A DNA stretch of 64,000 bases from Chondrus crispus (GCF_000350225.1 NW_005179169.1:4308-68307), one strand, 5' to 3'; counted from the stretch's first letter, positions 41,109-51,157 are shown. Notes: generated from the letters alone by a model not told the origin. Program-made: numbers and translations.

Positions 41109-44100
41109 TCAGCCATCCCGGAGCCTCCTCGGATATCAATCCGAGAATCCCGGATCCAAATCCCATTATTGATCCGGGATGTCCCAGAAGTGTTGGAGGA
41201 ATTTCTTGCGCCGCAGCCCTCTGCACTGCCATGAACATTCCATTCAAACTTCGAAGGCTAAACTGTGAACCGTTCTTGCACGGATATGGCAAGAATTGTA
41301 GCGACGCCGAGGTCACTATTGGAGTTTGGAACCTTCCTGTGACCGACATGAGTGGAACGGAAGTCAAAATTCCGTTCTACGTTACGAGAGGAGATGGATT
41401 CCTTCTTCTGGGTAACGAAATCCTTCACCGTTCGTACCAGCTTGGACCGGAGAACCTTTTGGTTATTCCAAAAGGAGTGAGAAACCTCTCGTCAAAACGC
41501 CTCACGTTCAAGACATACACCGAACCAACAATGTCGAGTGACCCCGATGCGGTTCGCACATTTCTTCTCGTCGTTCCGTCGAAAACATCCTCCTTTGTGA
41601 CGTTCTTCTCCACGGAAGTCTCATATGCGTCCACTATCCCGCCGGCAGAAACCATGAAGGCAAGGTTTCGATATGGCAGAATCGCCGGTCGCTTTGCCAA
41701 CAAGCTTCATGGATATTCACACCTTGCCCTTCAAGACATGGAGACGCTGTGTCGTCGAGGAGGGGTTATGACTCCTGTGCTAAAACAAGCGCTTCAGAGA
41801 GCCGTCGAGAAGTGCACTAGCTGCAAAGAAACAGGCCGCCCACTCCAATCACGGAAGATATCCTTTGGGAAAATACTCGCCTCGTTCAACAACCATGTCC
41901 AACTCGACTTCTTCTTCTGTGCGGAGTTCGAGAACGCCCCCATCTTACATATGGTGGATGTCCATACGGGTTATTCAGTAGCATCCCTGATGCGGACCCG
42001 TGAGATGGACGAAGCAGCTCGGCAATTGGAAGTCGCATGGGTAAACGTTCACGGTGCACCATCAATCATATCGGGAGATATCGAGTTCTTCAACTCCCGT
42101 TTTGCCGACGCCCTAAGGTACTTCTCAATACGTTTTGAACCCCGTCCAGCCCGACGTCATAACAAACTCGGCGTCGTGGAGCGGAAGAATGCGGTTGTCC
42201 GTGTGCTTATCCAACGTCTTCTAAAGGATGCATCAAACTCCTCGGCGTGCAGTGTTGACTCAGTTAAAAGGAAAGACGTGGTCTCACGTGCCGTGTATCT
42301 GAGCAACATCTTATATGGAAGCAAGTCACTGAGCAGCTTCGAGATGACTCGGGGTTACACCCCCTCGCTTGTTGGTCTCCCTCAAGCAAAGCTGTCCGCT
42401 GATCTCATCACTGCGCATAACGAGCAAGTGGCACGAAGAGCTTTGAGGCTCCTCGACAAGTCGCGATGTCCACAAGCGCTTCAAGCCGCCCAGTTATCAC
42501 GTGATGACCCTGTGTATTTCTTCAAGAGAGGCCCAAAGTTTGGCTCGTGGGAACACGCGTACGTGCGGAACCCACAGCCCCACTTCGTCGTCCTTTCAAG
42601 GCGTCAGGATCACATTGGTAAGCCCATAAGAGCGGCATACGAGGACGTTCGGAAAGCTCCGTCCTCCCCTCTACTTGCCGAGTTGGATGACATGGACTTC
42701 GTATTCCCACGGTCGTACTCCGTCATTGATGAGGACTTTGAAGAAGGTATGTTCCCTCCAACATCGGCACCCCCTCCGCTTTTCTCTGAGTTGGAAGAGA
42801 TGCCGAATGTGAGTGACAAGTCGCCTCCAAGCAGACCGGAAGAGTCTGCAGGGCAGCAGGAGGCGGCGAATGTAGACAGCCTTCCTGACTTGGAGCCCCC
42901 CGGCGATCTGACGGACATCTCTGAGTTCAGGACCGAAGAGGCTCTGTGGGCTTCCCACCCCATATCAAAGAGCTTATTAGCATCCTCAAAGCCGAAGAGG
43001 TTGAACAACCCTTTGTTGGACGTCAACACAAGGTCCATCGGTCGCTGCAATTCCTTGTTTGGAACACGGTATCCAGTCTCAACTTCGAGTAGCACTCTCG
43101 ATTTGAACTCAACTCATGAGCCCCCACAGCCGGAAAAAGACATCGGAACCACAGACGTTGTAGCTCCGTCGAGCCTGCCTTTTCATCTTGCATCGTCGAA
43201 GCAAAAGGTCCTTCAACAAATTCAGGAAGTGGTTGGGAACAAGCCCACCTCTGAATTCAAACTCCAATTTGCTCCGCGATGGATAGTTGATCAGGCCATA
43301 GCTGAGGAGAAAGAAAACTACGCACAAGCCGAGGCATACAAGGAAGTCCCGTATGGGGATCTCCCACGACATGCCAATGTGATTTCTTCCCACCACTTCT
43401 TCCAAGTCAAGACCGACGGAGAAGGAGGAAAGCTGAAGCTAAAGTGTCGTCTAGTCCCACACGGGAACCGGGATCGAGACAAAGAATTCGTCCGGAAAGA
43501 CTCAGCGACAGCGCAGTTCCCAATAATTCGCATCGTTCTCTCTGTCGCGGCAATAATGTCTTTCTCAGTTGCCTCCATTGACATCAAAGGAGCATACTTG
43601 CAAGCTGGCCACTTTCCCCGGGACATATACGTCCGACCCCCGAAAGGTTGGGTATCTTCTGCTCGAACAGTCTGGAAGATACTCAAGCCGGCCTATGGAA
43701 TTGTAGAATCCGGACGCCTATGGCAACTCGTCGCCGAGGAATGGATGTCCACGCAAGGGTTCGTACAAGTCCCAGGCCTTCTTCAGCTCTTCGCCAAATA
43801 CAATGCGGAGGGATCGATAAACCTACTGGTCGCAAAGGTCGTCGATGACTTCCTCGTGGTTGGCGTTCTTCCTAACATCCATCAATTTCACGAAGCTATC
43901 TCTCGCCGGTTCATTGTCGGACGCTACGTCGTGAACAAGGACTTGATCTTCAATCGTCTTCATATCCACCAGGAGCCTTCCGGCTCTTTAAGCATTAATA
44001 TGCAAGAGTACGTGGACAAAATTCTTCCGATCGAAGTCTCAAAGGAAAGAAGAAGACGACACCAAGACAAGTGCACCGCTCCAGAGTTGACTTCATACCA

Positions 44101-44836
44101 AGCTCTCGCCGGAAGTCTCAATTTCCTCGGACATGGCATTCTCCCGCAAGCGGCTTTCGCAGCCAGCTACCTTCAGCAAGCCGTTGGGCGCTTGAAGGTG
44201 GCCGATCTTATAAACGGGAACAAGTTGCTTGTGGAGATCAAAGCGCTTTCCCCGACGCTCCTATTTCGAACGCCGTCATCTCTCGTCAATCCTTCCTACC
44301 TCGCTTTTTCTGATGCCAGTCAAGGTAGCTCCTCATACGGGCAGACAGGGTACGTCTCCGGCCTATACCTGCCAGCAGGGGGTGCGGGGATCTACCACGT
44401 CCTTGACTGGATCAGTTGCAAGCAGAAGCGTGTTGCCTTTTCATCCATGGGGGCAGAGATTCTTGCCGCCGCAACGTCATCAGACCGAGGCTCGCTAATG
44501 GCAGAGAGCCTGCAAACTCTTCACAAAGCCCCAGTCAAGCTTCCCTTCGTGCTGACGGTGGACTCACACGGGTTGTACTCCACCGTGACCACCCTTCACG
44601 AAGGTGCAGACTACCGCTTGAGGCCGACGGTAGCAAGGATGAGGGATTCCTTCGAAAACGGGGAAATTTCAGTAATGCAATGGGTAAGCGGTACGCAAAA
44701 CCCTGCCGATGCATTAACCAAGAGGAACGTAGAAATGTTCAAGATCCTCAATGGAATCATGCAGAAAGGTCTTCTAGAAGATGAGGTTCTTCAAGGCTCA
44801 AGGCGGATCAAAAGAGCATCGAGCATGCCAATGTAA
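41063..44836 (+). CDS. pol: Copia 1 pol polyprotein (PR-IN-RT-RNH)
   Basis: The pol frame is -1 to gag and is open from before 41063, so the upstream boundary is set at a T6 run (41064-41069) where slippage is possible. The first ATG is only at 41231, after the protease active site (IIDPG, Asp at 41171-41173). Integrase follows with C-T-S-C, Asp in QLDFFF, Asp in SGDIEF and Glu in GVVERKN. Reverse transcriptase shows SIDIKGAYLQ and VVDDFLVVG in place of YVDD. RNase H shows FSDAS, GAEILAA, VDSHGL and NPADALTKR. No internal stop is present through 44836, so the element could be autonomous. Confidence 0.9.
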   Translation, partial: VFSERLRRLVKQASLVSHPGASSDINPRIPDPNPIIDPGCPRSVGGISCAAALCTAMNIPFKLRRLNCEPFLHGYGKNCSDAEVTIGVWNLPVTDMSGTEVKIPFYVTRGDGFLLLGNEILHRSYQLGPENLLVIPKGVRNLSSKRLTFKTYTEPTMSSDPDAVRTFLLVVPSKTSSFVTFFSTEVSYASTIPPAETMKARFRYGRIAGRFANKLHGYSHLALQDMETLCRRGGVMTPVLKQALQRAVEKCTSCKETGRPLQSRKISFGKILASFNNHVQLDFFFCAEFENAPILHMVDVHTGYSVASLMRTREMDEAARQLEVAWVNVHGAPSIISGDIEFFNSRFADALRYFSIRFEPRPARRHNKLGVVERKNAVVRVLIQRLLKDASNSSACSVDSVKRKDVVSRAVYLSNILYGSKSLSSFEMTRGYTPSLVGLPQAKLSADLITAHNEQVARRALRLLDKSRCPQALQAAQLSRDDPVYFFKRGPKFGSWEHAYVRNPQPHFVVLSRRQDHIGKPIRAAYEDVRKAPSSPLLAELDDMDFVFPRSYSVIDEDFEEGMFPPTSAPPPLFSELEEMPNVSDKSPPSRPEESAGQQEAANVDSLPDLEPPGDLTDISEFRTEEALWASHPISKSLLASSKPKRLNNPLLDVNTRSIGRCNSLFGTRYPVSTSSSTLDLNSTHEPPQPEKDIGTTDVVAPSSLPFHLASSKQKVLQQIQEVVGNKPTSEFKLQFAPRWIVDQAIAEEKENYAQAEAYKEVPYGDLPRHANVISSHHFFQVKTDGEGGKLKLKCRLVPHGNRDRDKEFVRKDSATAQFPIIRIVLSVAAIMSFSVASIDIKGAYLQAGHFPRDIYVRPPKGWVSSARTVWKILKPAYGIVESGRLWQLVAEEWMSTQGFVQVPGLLQLFAKYNAEGSINLLVAKVVDDFLVVGVLPNIHQFHEAISRRFIVGRYVVNKDLIFNRLHIHQEPSGSLSINMQEYVDKILPIEVSKERRRRHQDKCTAPELTSYQALAGSLNFLGHGILPQAAFAASYLQQAVGRLKVADLINGNKLLVEIKALSPTLLFRTPSSLVNPSYLAFSDASQGSSSYGQTGYVSGLYLPAGGAGIYHVLDWISCKQKRVAFSSMGAEILAAATSSDRGSLMAESLQTLHKAPVKLPFVLTVDSHGLYSTVTTLHEGADYRLRPTVARMRDSFENGEISVMQWVSGTQNPADALTKRNVEMFKILNGIMQKGLLEDEVLQGSRRIKRASSMPM

Positions 44837-44849
44837 CTCTCGAACTCGT

Positions 44850-46544
44850 TTAATCGCTGTCGTCTTCCACTACCCTCATCCTCTTAGTCCTTCTACCAAC
44901 CAAATCATTGTTCATGTGATTCTTCTTTGTCTTCCTGCTTTCGCTGCGCTGTTTTCCAGACTTTCTGCGATTCTTCTTCCCTTTCCCGACTGGCTGCAAT
45001 TCAAGCTTCCGAACTTCAGCAATTTCAAAGCCATCGGAACCAATTCCAAGGCACGCACGCAGCACTCCGGGGCGATTATCAAGCGCAAAGCGCTCAACCG
45101 GATCTAGAACGTGGCCTTTTTGGGCGTCAAGAACCACCACGTGGTCTAAACGTTCACCTAGGTCGTCCAGAGCGACGATTCTTATCAAGAAAGTGCCGTC
45201 CACCCTGTTGACCATCCACTCCGCAAGACTTTCCAGCACGGGGACGCTGCATTTCTTGAGGCGATACCTCCCGAGATGCTTTTCATTCCAGGTCTGTAAC
45301 TCTGCAAGGCTTCGAGCGTTGATTGGTCCTTTGCGGAGCATTCCAAGTGCCGGATCTTCCCCTACAACGGAGTGTAGTGCGTTAGCGAAGGAAGCACGCA
45401 CGCACTCGCTGTGTGTTGCGCGGCAGAAGAGTGCCTGGTGCGTACGATAAGGCCTAGTGAGTCCAGTGGCTTCGCGATGCCCGGGACCCCCAATAACAAC
45501 GAAATCGTCTTGATGACTGGTACAGTACTCGTCCAGCCATTCCAAGGCCTGTGCTGTCTTCCGAGTACCAAAGACGAGCTCAACTTCGCAGTTCCCCTGG
45601 CCACCCGGACAAGTCACTTCCATGTCGCTGGTAACTGGGCTTCCTGCCGAATCGAATACGGACAACACGCTGGCCTGGAGAGTATAGAAGTCCACTTTCC
45701 AAAAGGTCTTGCGCCCGCCTACGCTCCGATGTGAAGCGTAGTACTGACCCGGGCGGAAGCCGTGAGTCCTTCCGGAAGCCATCACCACCCTTCGAACCTC
45801 CCAGCGGCGCTGCTCGTGCTCCGACACGCCCATTGCGTTAAGCAAGCCCCATCTCTCCAACAACGCAACCTCAAACATCCTCCCTCTCCTATCCGACAGC
45901 CAACGTAGAAGAACCTTAGATGTTTCCGTCCCGATGCTCAGCCTCTGAGCAATCCTCTCCCGACTGAAGGTGAATTCGAGGCCCCGGGCCACGACGAGGA
46001 CTTCGCTAGACCTCCACTTTCCTCCGAGCCACGCCATCATCTCGACCGCAAGCCTCCCCTTACCCTCAACGAGCCACAGGCCTGCCATCACGCAAGGAAG
46101 CGCACGACCCCCGATCCCTGGCCTGCCGGCACTCTTTAGGTTCGAGGAGGTCGCGCGCTGACTCGCGGAGGAAACGGCCCGTCGTTGGTGGAAGCTCGGA
46201 GGTGGGGAAGCAACGGCGCGCGGGAGTGATAGTGGAGAAGCGGAGCGGCGATGTGGCGGAGAAGCGGAGCGGCGGTGTGGCCGAGAAGCGGAGCGGCGAT
46301 GTGCCGGAGAAGCGGAGCGGCGATGTGCCGGAGAAGCGGAGCGGCGCCGTGGTGTGAGAAGCGCGAGCGGTGACGTGATGTGAGAATCGGAGCGTCGATG
46401 TGCCGGAGAAGCGGAGCAGCGCCGTGGTGTGAGAAGCGGAGCGGTGACGTGGTGTGAGAAGCGGAGCAGCGATGCGGTGCGCGAGATCGAGCGGACGCTG
46501 AACTGAGCCAGTGTATAGTGAGGGCTGGCGGTGGGCGTGCGCAT
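44850..46544 (-). CDS. Antisense accessory gene inside Copia 1, cysteine-peptidase-like
   Basis: 564 residues from the ATG at 46544 (the frame is open to 46625), read against gag-pol, ending 14 bp from the pol stop. The first 130 residues are Ser/Pro/His/Arg repeats encoded by a 24-bp minisatellite. The middle is helical and unrecognised. Residues about 370-485 suggest a papain-like fold: Cys381 in SECVRASFANAL, His468 in LDHVVVLDA and Asp481 in HVLDP, an order and spacing like C39/OTU-type peptidases. A Lys/Arg-rich tail (KGKKNRRKSGKQ) looks like a nuclear signal. It shares no domain with known Copia proteins. Its promoter would have to lie between 46545 and the 3' LTR, or in the LTR read backwards. 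That it is expressed is an inference from the long intact frame. Confidence 0.65.
   Translation of the reverse strand: MRTPTASPHYTLAQFSVRSISRTASLLRFSHHVTAPLLTPRRCSASPAHRRSDSHITSPLALLTPRRRSASPAHRRSASPAHRRSASRPHRRSASPPHRRSASPLSLPRAVASPPPSFHQRRAVSSASQRATSSNLKSAGRPGIGGRALPCVMAGLWLVEGKGRLAVEMMAWLGGKWRSSEVLVVARGLEFTFSRERIAQRLSIGTETSKVLLRWLSDRRGRMFEVALLERWGLLNAMGVSEHEQRRWEVRRVVMASGRTHGFRPGQYYASHRSVGGRKTFWKVDFYTLQASVLSVFDSAGSPVTSDMEVTCPGGQGNCEVELVFGTRKTAQALEWLDEYCTSHQDDFVVIGGPGHREATGLTRPYRTHQALFCRATHSECVRASFANALHSVVGEDPALGMLRKGPINARSLAELQTWNEKHLGRYRLKKCSVPVLESLAEWMVNRVDGTFLIRIVALDDLGERLDHVVVLDAQKGHVLDPVERFALDNRPGVLRACLGIGSDGFEIAEVRKLELQPVGKGKKNRRKSGKQRSESRKTKKNHMNNDLVGRRTKRMRVVEDDSD
46233..46480. repeat. 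24-bp minisatellite inside the antisense gene
   Basis: About ten imperfect units close to GGAGAAGCGGAGCGGCGATG plus a few bases, all in the minus-strand coding frame. They encode repeated RRSASPAH octapeptides. Confidence 0.85.
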
Positions 46545-46787
46545 GTGGTGACTACCGGAAGCTGCGGGTCCGCGGTGGATTTGGGGGTCCGAAAGGGCGC
46601 GGCGAGAGAAAGGGGGATAACTCAAGATGCAAGCGCCCTTACCCTACGCAAATCCAGAAGGCCGCGTGGTCAGGACAAGGGATCGAGTACCGAGCAGCGG
46701 CGGCGCGGCGTCAGATCCATATAGGGTTGGCGCCGACGGCGGATCGGCCGGCGCCGCGTGCCCCAATTTTAGGGCCAACAGGGGGTG

Positions 46788-47073
46788 TGTGGGAAGATAG
46801 AAATTGCACTTTATTTGGTTAGCCCTAAATCTGGGAAAAAGGGAAATTATCCGTTCGACGCGCCGGCGGGAAATCCGGATATATAAAAATCCGAGGGCGG
46901 TATCCCGACCGACCCTCGGGGGTAACTTGCTACCCTCCGACAGCGCCGGCGAAAAGTCTCGAGACTCGACATCCGAAGTATCCCCATCCCCCTCGCTCTC
47001 GCGACTCCTTTCCCCCGCCGCTGCGTGCGACGAGCGCGGCTACTACTAACCTCATCGTTCCCGTTCTCCCACA
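46788..47073 (+). repeat. 3' LTR of Copia 1
   Basis: 286 bp, starting TGTGGGA and ending TCCCACA. Compared with the 5' copy it lacks one G near 46836 and has C for G near 47060. A G-rich stretch (AGGGGGTG) just before it is the candidate polypurine tract. Confidence 0.93.
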
Positions 47074-47230
47074 ATAACAACTACCAAAGAGTTTTGAGCG
47101 ACTCATGAAACTCATAATCATTAGAGCGTTTGTGAATAGGCGAATGACCTCGTTGTGGAAGATGTGGAGAAGCACCTCTGGAAACGGGCGATTGACAATC
47201 TGCGCTCACGACTAATTATAGAGTCACATA

Positions 47231-47434
47231 CAGTGCCGAAAAAAAGTATAGGGACAGCATCAATACTCACATTGCTGGCATACAGTATTGTAAAGGCCAA
47301 ATTTGAGGTGCGTCTAGGACTGTAAAAGCAACGAGGAGACCGAATCCGGGGTCGGATTTAAAGATCGAGACCTCATTCGCATGATATTTATAGAAACCTT
47401 ATTTATGGGTGTTCGAAATTATAAGGTACAGCGC
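47231..47434. repeat. Left terminal inverted repeat
   Basis: Starts CAGTGCCG and ends GGTACAGC. It pairs with 48587-48791. Confidence 0.92.
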
Positions 47435-47458
47435 ATGTCTTTCACTACTTCATCGCTC

Positions 47459-48457
47459 CTAGTACTTCGTCGGACCTCCCTTTGCCACTACACACTCAAA
47501 GCACCGCTTTTGCATGGAACGGACAAGCATTTCCAGGCATTCTTCTGAAACTTCGTCCCACGCTTCCATTATAACTTCTAAAAGCTCATCCACGTCCTTA
47601 AATTGACGTTGGTGTGCATAAACCGTTCGCGCTAGGATGCCCCATAAATTGTCGATAGGATTCAGGTCAGGTGACTTGGCAGGCCACTCTAAGAGAGGAA
47701 TTTCCTCCTCGTCAAACCACTGAAAAGTACGTCTACCGCGGTGTATAGATGCACCATCTTGCATAAACACCCAACTTGGACCCATTTCTTGGTCCACAAA
47801 CGGCAAAAGATAGGACTCTAATGTATCTATATACTTAATAGCATCCTGCTTTCCATTTAAAACGGCGAGCTCGCACTTCTTAGTACCAGAAAAAGCGCCC
47901 CAAACCATTACAGAATCCCCACCCTGCTGCCGTTTTGAGAACATCCGCTTGTCGGTCCGTAAATCGTGCCAATAGTACCCGAACCCATCCGGCCCGTCCA
48001 AGTTGAATTTCTTCTCGTCCGACCACACCACATTCATCCAATCCGACACCGTCCAAGTGACCTTTTCGCGACACCACTGCTCCCGTGCAATTTTGTGTCT
48101 CGGGAGCATCATCGGAGCAGGGACCATTTTGCTGTACTGAATCGTTGGCGTGGCGCGTAGGATACCTCGCACAGTAGATGGAGTTACAGGAAGACTAAGG
48201 GTCTTAACCAACTCTGAAGAACACAAATGCCCTTTGTGCGCTTCGCGCAAGAGAGCACGTCGAGCCGTGGAGGTGAGTTTGGAGGGCCTACCGGGCCTTT
48301 TCTTCTTCCCATACAGGCCCAGGTTCCTTAAAAACGTGGCCACGACGTTACGGGAGCGCGAGAGATGCGCTGCAATTCGCCTAATTGTCCAATTGTTGAG
48401 ACGAAGAGCCTGTATCTGCCCTTGTTCATGCTGGCTCAGATGCGTACCGCGAGGCAT
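47459..48457 (-). CDS. Tc1-like transposase, intact, DD34D triad
   Basis: 332 residues, no interruption. A helix-turn-helix pair (WTIRRIAAHLSRSRNVVATF, then LVKTLSLPVTPSTVRGIL) binds the inverted repeats, with a KKKRPGRPSK hook between. The DDE domain follows: Asp in NVVWSDEKKF, Asp in FMQDGASIH, and the third acid in SPDLNPIDNLWG. That position is Glu in ordinary Tc1 proteins but Asp here, with 34 residues after the second Asp, giving a mariner-like DD34D in a Tc1-type backbone. It catalyses cut-and-paste movement into TA sites. The ATG at 48457 starts at MPRGTHLSQHEQ, the usual N-terminus of the family. Confidence 0.93.
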   Translation of the reverse strand: MPRGTHLSQHEQGQIQALRLNNWTIRRIAAHLSRSRNVVATFLRNLGLYGKKKRPGRPSKLTSTARRALLREAHKGHLCSSELVKTLSLPVTPSTVRGILRATPTIQYSKMVPAPMMLPRHKIAREQWCREKVTWTVSDWMNVVWSDEKKFNLDGPDGFGYYWHDLRTDKRMFSKRQQGGDSVMVWGAFSGTKKCELAVLNGKQDAIKYIDTLESYLLPFVDQEMGPSWVFMQDGASIHRGRRTFQWFDEEEIPLLEWPAKSPDLNPIDNLWGILARTVYAHQRQFKDVDELLEVIMEAWDEVSEECLEMLVRSMQKRCFECVVAKGGPTKY

Positions 48458-48586
48458 TTTTTGCTGTGTCGAAGTGAGCTACCGCATGTTTTGCGCTTTC
48501 GCCTTCCTTTTGTATGCGTCTAGTCTCTTTTACCAGTCTTTTCGCGGGAGATACTGCATTGTGTAGAGCGGGGTTTTAAAGAAACT

Positions 48587-48791
48587 GCTGTGTACCTTAT
48601 ACTTTCGAACACCCATAAAAAAGGTTTCTATAAATATCATGCGAATGAGGTCTCGATCTTTAAATCCGACCCCGGATTCGGTCTCCTCGTTGCTTTTACA
48701 GTTCTAGACGCACCTCAAATTTGGCCTTTACAATACTGTATGCCAGCAATGTGAGTATTGATGCTGTCCCTATACTTTTTTTTCGGCACTG
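48587..48791. repeat. Right terminal inverted repeat
   Basis: Reverse complement of the left repeat, with one extra A in the A run, three substitutions and a two-base gap at its inner edge. Confidence 0.92.
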
Positions 48792-48869
48792 TATGTACTG
48801 TTGTTCTAATACAGTATACAGAGGGCCCTACCCATTAGTGCCGCTCCGTGTACGACCCCAAAATTGGCA

Positions 48870-49519
48870 CTATTGAGAGACGGTATTAATAGGTGACGTC
48901 GTCACATCTATTTTCATGCATTCGGTAATTAACGTCTGCCGGCTCCGCGTTGGGTCTCTGTCGTGTTTTGCAGTGAGAAACGCGCGCTTTGCGGACCTCA
49001 GATACGATAGAGCGTCTGAAACTTGACATTCAGTAGCCAAATCTTCCAGCTCTCCAAACAATTCCGCAATCTCAACGACAGAGGGGACAGTCCTTCGCTC
49101 TCTCGCTTCCTCTGAGCTCCCATCTTCATCACTTGATTGCGTTGTAGTTGTGTTCGTCACACCCTGAACTGACTCAAAAACGTCCATGGCATCATTAACA
49201 AACGCCTCTACCACACTTTCGTCGGACTCAATATTTACCCGCCGTTGCACATGAGAAATTCGAGCAGCTTAGCCTCTAGATTTGGGACCCATATGGCCTG
49301 ACGGGTCTTCAATTGCAGTGATTTGGGCTTCTTGTTGGCTACGCGGAGTACTTTGGGAGCAGTTGCTCTGATGTTTCGCACGGTGCGCCCTGCGATGCCG
49401 AACTGCCGCTCAATTGCTTCAATACAGTGTCTCTTTTCGAGCAGATCTGCAATGTCTAGCTTCTGCGCTATTGTCAGGCGCTTGCTCGTTGCGTTTTTTA
49501 TTTCCGGAACCGGATCCAT
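48870..49519 (-). pseudogene. CENP-B/pogo-type transposase fragment, core deleted
   Basis: From the ATG at 49519, a helix-turn-helix domain (LTIAQKLDIADLLEKRHCIE, then FGIAGRTVRNIRATAPKVLR) and the start of the second CENP-B-type domain (AIWVPNLEAKLLEFL) are present. The frame then ends and a second frame (49250-48870) gives an acidic C-terminal part. The DDE catalytic core is absent. The upstream side is cut 11 bases before the ATG by the Copia 2 insertion. Confidence 0.7.
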
Positions 49520-49530
49520 AAGGGGGACAA

Positions 49531-49641
49531 TGTTATCACGCAACGTGTACACGTACACACGAAGACTTCAGCGCCCATTTTAAGTATCTGAATAAACCAC
49601 GCCGACGGCCAAAAGGGATCGTCGTCAATTACGCAATCACA
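49531..49641 (+). repeat. 5' LTR of Copia 2 (short form)
   Basis: After TGTTAT it jumps to the part corresponding to 54208 onward. The remainder matches the 3' LTR with about one difference. Confidence 0.85.
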
Positions 49642-49653
49642 GGTCATGGACCC
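49642..49653 (+). promoter_or_regulatory. Primer binding site of Copia 2, degraded half-tRNA-iMet type
   Basis: GGTCATGGACCC follows the LTR. It matches the initiator-tRNA anticodon-arm complement (GGTTATGGGCCC) at 10 of 12 positions. Confidence 0.55.
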
Positions 49654-49960
49654 TACGCAAGCCTAACAGCAACCACTGCATTCTACGACCTCTACAACGT
49701 ATTCGAGCTTCGCTCTACGAAAGTAACCGACAAGGATTCGAGCGTTGCTCTACACCTTACCCACCCAGCGTGCGAGCATTGCTCCGCTAGCCAAGTCTGA
49801 TCATTGCTCCTTCTAGTTGTCACCCGCCCACAACGACAACATAGCCGATCTACAACATACTAACTCCCCCCGGTCGCGACGCCGTCACTACCTTGACACA
49901 TCCCCCATTTGGACACCGCTGTACGACAACGCTAAGCTCACTGAAAGAGAGGAACGAACC

Positions 49961-51157
49961 ATGGACACCCCTGGCACCAGCGGCAATCCCCCCGGACTTC
50001 ACAGCTACACGCTCACGCAAGCCCCGAAATGGAAGATATCAGAAGAGCTCCCGCACTCACGAAAGACAACTTCCCCGTCTGGCATGCCACCCTTATGGAC
50101 ATACTGACCATGCATGACCTCGAAGCCCTCATTGACGACAACTTCACCCCCTCCACCCGACCTGACAGCGTTTTACGGCAAGGCAATGGCCAGCTGTCGC
50201 CGAGTAATTGCCAAAAGTATCCCAGCCGACATCAACAACCAGATGACAGCCGTGCTCTACACCGAACCCCCTTCACGCATTGTCGAATTCCTCAAGGACC
50301 TCCTGCAAGGCAACACAGCGGATAACCACGCTATACTGGAACAAGAAGCCAAACAAACCGTGCTACACGATGGCATGACAATCAAGGATTACGTCACAAA
50401 ACACCGAGCCCTCCGTGCCCGCATGCAGAACGCAGCATACCCCCATATTTCCGAAGAAGCAACAACAGTTCGCTTCATGGTGGAAGGACTCCGCCCTAAC
50501 GCCTCATTCCGCGATCTCATTCGGGCGTTCAAGGCCACTGGAATCCCACCCAGAATTTCGGACTTCCAAAGATGTCTCCATGACGTCGAGGAGGAGAACG
50601 GAAGGATGGACACACCATCGCCTCCACTTTACCCCACCCAGCCGCACACTTGCCATGGTGACAATCGGGGTCGGTATCGCGGCAGTCATCAACGCGGTAA
50701 TACCCGTGGTAGGGGACGTGGCAGGTGGGGATACCAACGCAATGATAACAACCTTGCCCAACAGCTCCAAGATCTTGCAAACCTAAATCAATTAGTGTCA
50801 AACATACGCACCCCGCCTGCACAAGGACGTGACTCCCCTTATCACCGGAGAACCGGTCGTCGTCCCGCCAAAGCGCAACGCGCATACACAGATCCCGGTC
50901 TCAGCCTAGAAACGGACACCCAAAATCCTATCGACCTCGCCACGCTTCAAGCCATAAACGCAGCAGGTGCCCAGGTCTCGGACGAAACCGAATCCGAGGA
51001 GGACGATCATAACCGTACGTTCATACTTGACTCAGGAGCCCACCCCTCTCACGTCAATTTTTCGTTCCCTGCTATGCGCCAATTGACAAAACCACTAACA
51101 ACAAGAACGGCAACCTCCTCTCAGTCCACTCCATCGCCAAGCAGCATGGGCATGTAG
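49961..51157 (+). pseudogene. gag: Copia 2 gag and protease region, frameshifted
   Basis: The ATG at 49961 starts MDTPGTSG. The frame shifts near 50025 (to KDNFPVWHATLMDILTMHD, a typical Copia gag block) and again near 50165, after which a long frame runs to 51157. It contains the helical gag core (TIKDYVTKHRALRARMQ) and Arg/Gly-rich RNA-binding repeats where a zinc knuckle would be expected. It also contains the protease Asp in FILDSGAHPSHV. Two frame changes in gag mean it is not translated as one protein. Confidence 0.75.

Larger units (their letters stand above)
39493..47073 (+). mobile_element. Copia retrotransposon 1, young and apparently complete
   Basis: Both LTRs are present, with the target duplication ATAAC at 39488-39492 and 47074-47078. 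The order is gag, protease, integrase, reverse transcriptase, RNase H, which is Ty1/Copia. Neither gag nor the pol frame has an internal stop. The LTRs differ by one substitution and one single-base gap, so the insertion is recent. An additional long gene runs antisense between pol and the 3' LTR. Confidence 0.95.
47231..48791 (-). mobile_element. Tc1/mariner-type element with long terminal inverted repeats
   Basis: Ends are CAGTGCCGAAAAAAAG at both termini, flanked by TA duplications at 47229-47230 and 48792-48793. The inverted repeats are about 204 bp each (47231-47434 and 48587-48791) and differ at only about five places. They enclose one intact transposase gene, so the element is recent and may be mobile. 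Confidence 0.95.

Noticed and set aside
46233-46480. Repeat array considered as a CRISPR
   Set aside because: Units are contiguous without spacers, encode a repeated peptide and lie in a eukaryotic retrotransposon.
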